Positions 62,300 through 64,000 of a stretch of 64,000 nt of DNA are shown here, piece by piece. A program made the position numbers and the translations under genes. Numbering within the stretch: position 1 is the first letter of the stretch; each line of letters starts with the position of its first letter. The notes below the pieces were generated by a model. The model searched no databases. It worked only from the letters and a program-made list of their open reading frames with translations, and had not been told where the DNA came from. The stretch lies in the NCBI RefSeq assembly GCF_024298925.1, contig NZ_CP101283.1, positions 992,001 to 1,056,000 of the forward strand. The letters are read 5' to 3'. The stretch comes from Phenylobacterium sp. LH3H17. Lineage in GTDB: Bacteria > Pseudomonadota > Alphaproteobacteria > Caulobacterales > Caulobacteraceae.

Positions 62300-62457
62300 T
62301 CGAACCTGAGGAGGCCGCGCCCCGTGAGAATGACGCGGCCGATCTGGCGAGTTGGCTTCAGGTGCTCAAGGCGGACAGTCGGGCGGTCTTCAGCGCCGCG
62401 TCCCACGCTCAGAAGGCGGCCGACTACCTGACGGGTCTTCAGGCCGCGCCCGACTAG
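62300..62457 (+). pseudogene. ArdC-type antirestriction protein, C-terminal remnant
   Basis: The frame gives ENDAADLASWLQVLKADSRA then VFSAASHAQKAADYLTGLQA and stops. This matches the end of ArdC-like proteins (COG4227), typically SWLxVLKxDxRAIFxAAxHAQxAADYL. The ssDNA-binding and zincin-like parts are absent upstream. Such genes protect incoming conjugative DNA, so this is further debris of a mobile element. Confidence 0.65.
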
Positions 62458-62464
62458 ATTGGAG

Positions 62465-62483
62465 CCGGGGCTTCGAGCCCCGG
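62465..62483 (+). terminator. Hairpin after the ArdC remnant
   Basis: CCGGGGCT-TCG-AGCCCCGG, an 8-bp stem with a tight loop, eight bases after the remnant's stop codon. It is probably the original ardC terminator. The 260 bases that follow hold nothing recognisable. Confidence 0.5.
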
Positions 62484-62743
62484 ACTCCCCAAGGACGCCC
62501 AGGGCTCGCGCGCGCGGGCACGCATCGACCCGCGCTTGCGTCGAGTGGGCTCGTCGGCTGGAGCCGTGCAACAGCCGTCGGCCGTCGCGCCCAGGCGCCC
62601 GCCCCCCGAGGAGAATCGACGGACACGACCACCTTGCCACCCAATGGCCCCCCGGCCGGCTCGATGGCCCCACCCGAGGAGATCGGGCGAATTCACCACC
62701 GCGGTCCCGGGAACGGCTTAATGTCGTCGTCCTGGTGCGGTAG

Positions 62744-63421
62744 ATGTACGTCATGGTCGCACCCGAAGCCGCCGTTCCGCCCCGCCACTATCCCACGGCC
62801 GCCGCCAAGTGCGCCGACCTCGTCGTGCACGTCATGGGCCTGACGTTGGCGCTGGTGGGCGGGATCGTCCTGTTGGTGCTGGCGGTCCTGAACGGTGCGA
62901 TCAGCCAGGTGGTCGGCGTCTCGATCTATGCCGCCGGCGTCGTCGCCATGCTGGCCTTCTCGACGGCCTACAACTTCGCCCATCCCCGCTATAGGCCGGC
63001 GCTGCGTCGTCTCGACCATGCGGGAATCTTCCTCATGATCGCCGGTTCCTACACGCCCTTCACCCTGCATCTGCCGGGGGCCTGGGGGCCTGGCATGACC
63101 ATGGCGGTCTGGAGCGTCGCCGGGCTCGGCGCGTTCTGCAAGCTCATGCTCATCGGCATCGATCGAAGGCTCTGGGTCGGGGTCTATCTGGCGCTGGGCT
63201 GGCTGGTGGTGGTGGCGTTGGCGCCGCTGATCGAGACCATCGCCTGGTATGCCCTGGCGCTCCTGGTCACGGGCGGCCTGCTCTATTCGACGGGGGTCAT
63301 CTTCTACCTGAACAAGAAGCTGAAGTTCGCGCGGGCGATCTGGCACGGCCACGTCGTCGCCGGCGCGGCGGCCCACTGGTGCGCCGTGCTGTTTGGCGTC
63401 GTGCTGGCGTCGAACGGCTAG
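62744..63421 (+). CDS. TrhA/hemolysin III (PAQR) family membrane protein
   Basis: 225 aa with seven membrane helices. Family motifs are STAYNFAHPRYRPALRRLDHAG (the conserved His and Asp of the PAQR metal site), MIAGSYTPFTL, and near the end IWHGHVVAGAAAHW with two further histidines. These proteins affect membrane lipid fluidity and were once called hemolysin III. An ATG three codons on is also possible. Transcribed alone. Confidence 0.9.
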   Translation: MYVMVAPEAAVPPRHYPTAAAKCADLVVHVMGLTLALVGGIVLLVLAVLNGAISQVVGVSIYAAGVVAMLAFSTAYNFAHPRYRPALRRLDHAGIFLMIAGSYTPFTLHLPGAWGPGMTMAVWSVAGLGAFCKLMLIGIDRRLWVGVYLALGWLVVVALAPLIETIAWYALALLVTGGLLYSTGVIFYLNKKLKFARAIWHGHVVAGAAAHWCAVLFGVVLASNG

Positions 63422-63519
63422 CCCTCAACCCGCTGACGACGACCGCAGCCGGCAGTCGGGGCCCAGGCAGGGTTGACGGTCATTTCCATTGGAGGAAGGT
63501 GAGCGAGAAAGGCGGGACC

Positions 63520-64000
63520 ATGCGTCAGCTGATCCATCTCTCCGCGGACGCACCGGCGTCGGAAATCGTCGCCGCGCTGGAGGCCGACGGGGCGCTCGTC
63601 CTCGACGAGGCTCTGGCGCACGAGACGGTCGACGCGCTGGTCGCCGAGCTGCGCCCCTATGTCGAGGCGACGGAGCCCGGGCGCGATGTGTTCTCCGGCG
63701 AGCACACGACGCGGACGGGCGCACTTGTGGCCCGCTCCCCGCTGACCCGCCCCCTGGTCATGGACCCGCGGATCCTGGCCCTGTGCGAGACGGTCCTGGG
63801 TCCCAATTGCCTTCGCTTCCAGCTTCACCTGACCCAGGTCATCCGGATCATGCCGGGCCAGGCGGCCCAGCCCATCCATCGTGACCGCTGGGCCTGGGGC
63901 CGCAGCCTCGACAGGCTCGAGCCGCAGCTCAACACCATCTGGGCCCTGACCGATTTCACCGCCGAGAACGGCGCGACCCAGGTGGCGCCCGGGTCCATCG
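63520..64000 (+). CDS. Phytanoyl-CoA dioxygenase family protein, N-terminal part (runs off window)
   Basis: 160 residues are seen before the window ends. The frame begins MRQLIHLSADAPASEIVAAL and has the N-terminal EADGALVLDEAL of this family. The HxD iron motif is IHRDRWAW, and ENGATQVAPGS precedes the missing distal histidine. GTG at 63499 is an alternative start close to GGAGGAAG. It is related to the dioxygenase at 22190-23143 and suggests that more of an oxidative catabolic locus lies to the right. Confidence 0.8.
   Translation, partial: MRQLIHLSADAPASEIVAALEADGALVLDEALAHETVDALVAELRPYVEATEPGRDVFSGEHTTRTGALVARSPLTRPLVMDPRILALCETVLGPNCLRFQLHLTQVIRIMPGQAAQPIHRDRWAWGRSLDRLEPQLNTIWALTDFTAENGATQVAPGSI

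Noticed and set aside
1..64000. CRISPR arrays, rRNA genes or complete tRNA genes
   Set aside because: No regularly spaced direct repeats and no rRNA sequence seen; only tRNA 3' halves are present.

Overview
The window is about 64 kb of GC-rich chromosomal DNA from an alphaproteobacterium, most likely Caulobacterales (Phenylobacterium or Caulobacter type). The gene content fits: a TonB-dependent receptor coupled to sugar catabolism, a GPH sugar transporter, IlvD/EDD sugar-acid dehydratase, TerC/TerB, ECF sigma factors, DUF736 and a small AEEC-type protein. Genus is inferred from style of content only; there is no rRNA gene or complete tRNA gene here.

Left part (1-13 kb): a scarred accessory region. 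It holds a retropepsin-like protease fragment, IS6-family transposase debris around an SDR gene, a cNMP-domain patatin lipase, two rotted serine-recombinase C-termini (4191-4331 and about 13036-13167), and a P4-type tyrosine integrase (4930-6321) lying between two orphan tRNA 3' halves (Arg-CCT type and Gly-CCC type). A 70-bp tRNA 3'-flank/terminator sequence occurs twice (691-763 and 4662-4733). After that come a secreted protein of unknown function, a decayed ECF sigma gene, a TerC/TerB pair, a LysR regulator and a SOUL haem-binding protein.

Middle part (13.2-32.2 kb): a catabolic cluster. GH36 alpha-galactosidase, GH42 beta-galactosidase, a TetR regulator, a GPH transporter and a TonB receptor feed a complete De Ley-Doudoroff route (SDR sugar dehydrogenase, SMP-30 lactonase, IlvD/EDD dehydratase, KDGal kinase, KDPGal aldolase). 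Interleaved are an acyl-CoA dehydrogenase, a double-hotdog protein, an alpha/beta hydrolase, an aldo-keto reductase and a phytanoyl-CoA dioxygenase, suggesting that the substrate is a galactoside with an acyl or terpenoid-like aglycone. Four promoters in this cluster carry a related inverted repeat (TATTGACG-N4-TTACAATA), probably the operator of the resident TetR.

Right part (32.3-59.6 kb): a dense defence island. In order: an orphan HipB-like regulator, an intact ECF sigma factor, a small XRE regulator, a truncated IS1182-type transposase, an Avs-like STAND ATPase with an N-terminal nuclease, a three-gene operon of caspase-like protease / pYEATS protein / alpha-beta hydrolase, a restriction-modification locus (Vsr, m5C methyltransferase and two divergent BglII/BstYI-like endonucleases), a three-gene module resembling DptF-DptG-DptH but without any phosphorothioation genes, a second m5C methyltransferase translationally coupled to a second Vsr, and a Fic protein whose promoter has six copies of one half-site.

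Right edge (59.7-64 kb): a second double-hotdog protein, another SDR, DUF736 and an ArdC antirestriction remnant (traces of a conjugative element), a TrhA/hemolysin-III membrane protein and the start of a second phytanoyl-CoA dioxygenase that runs off the window.

The best candidates for undescribed biology are the Dpt-like triad paired with m5C methylation plus Vsr, the caspase-pYEATS-hydrolase operon, the two-endonuclease BglII-type locus, and the shared-operator galactoside/acyl catabolic regulon.
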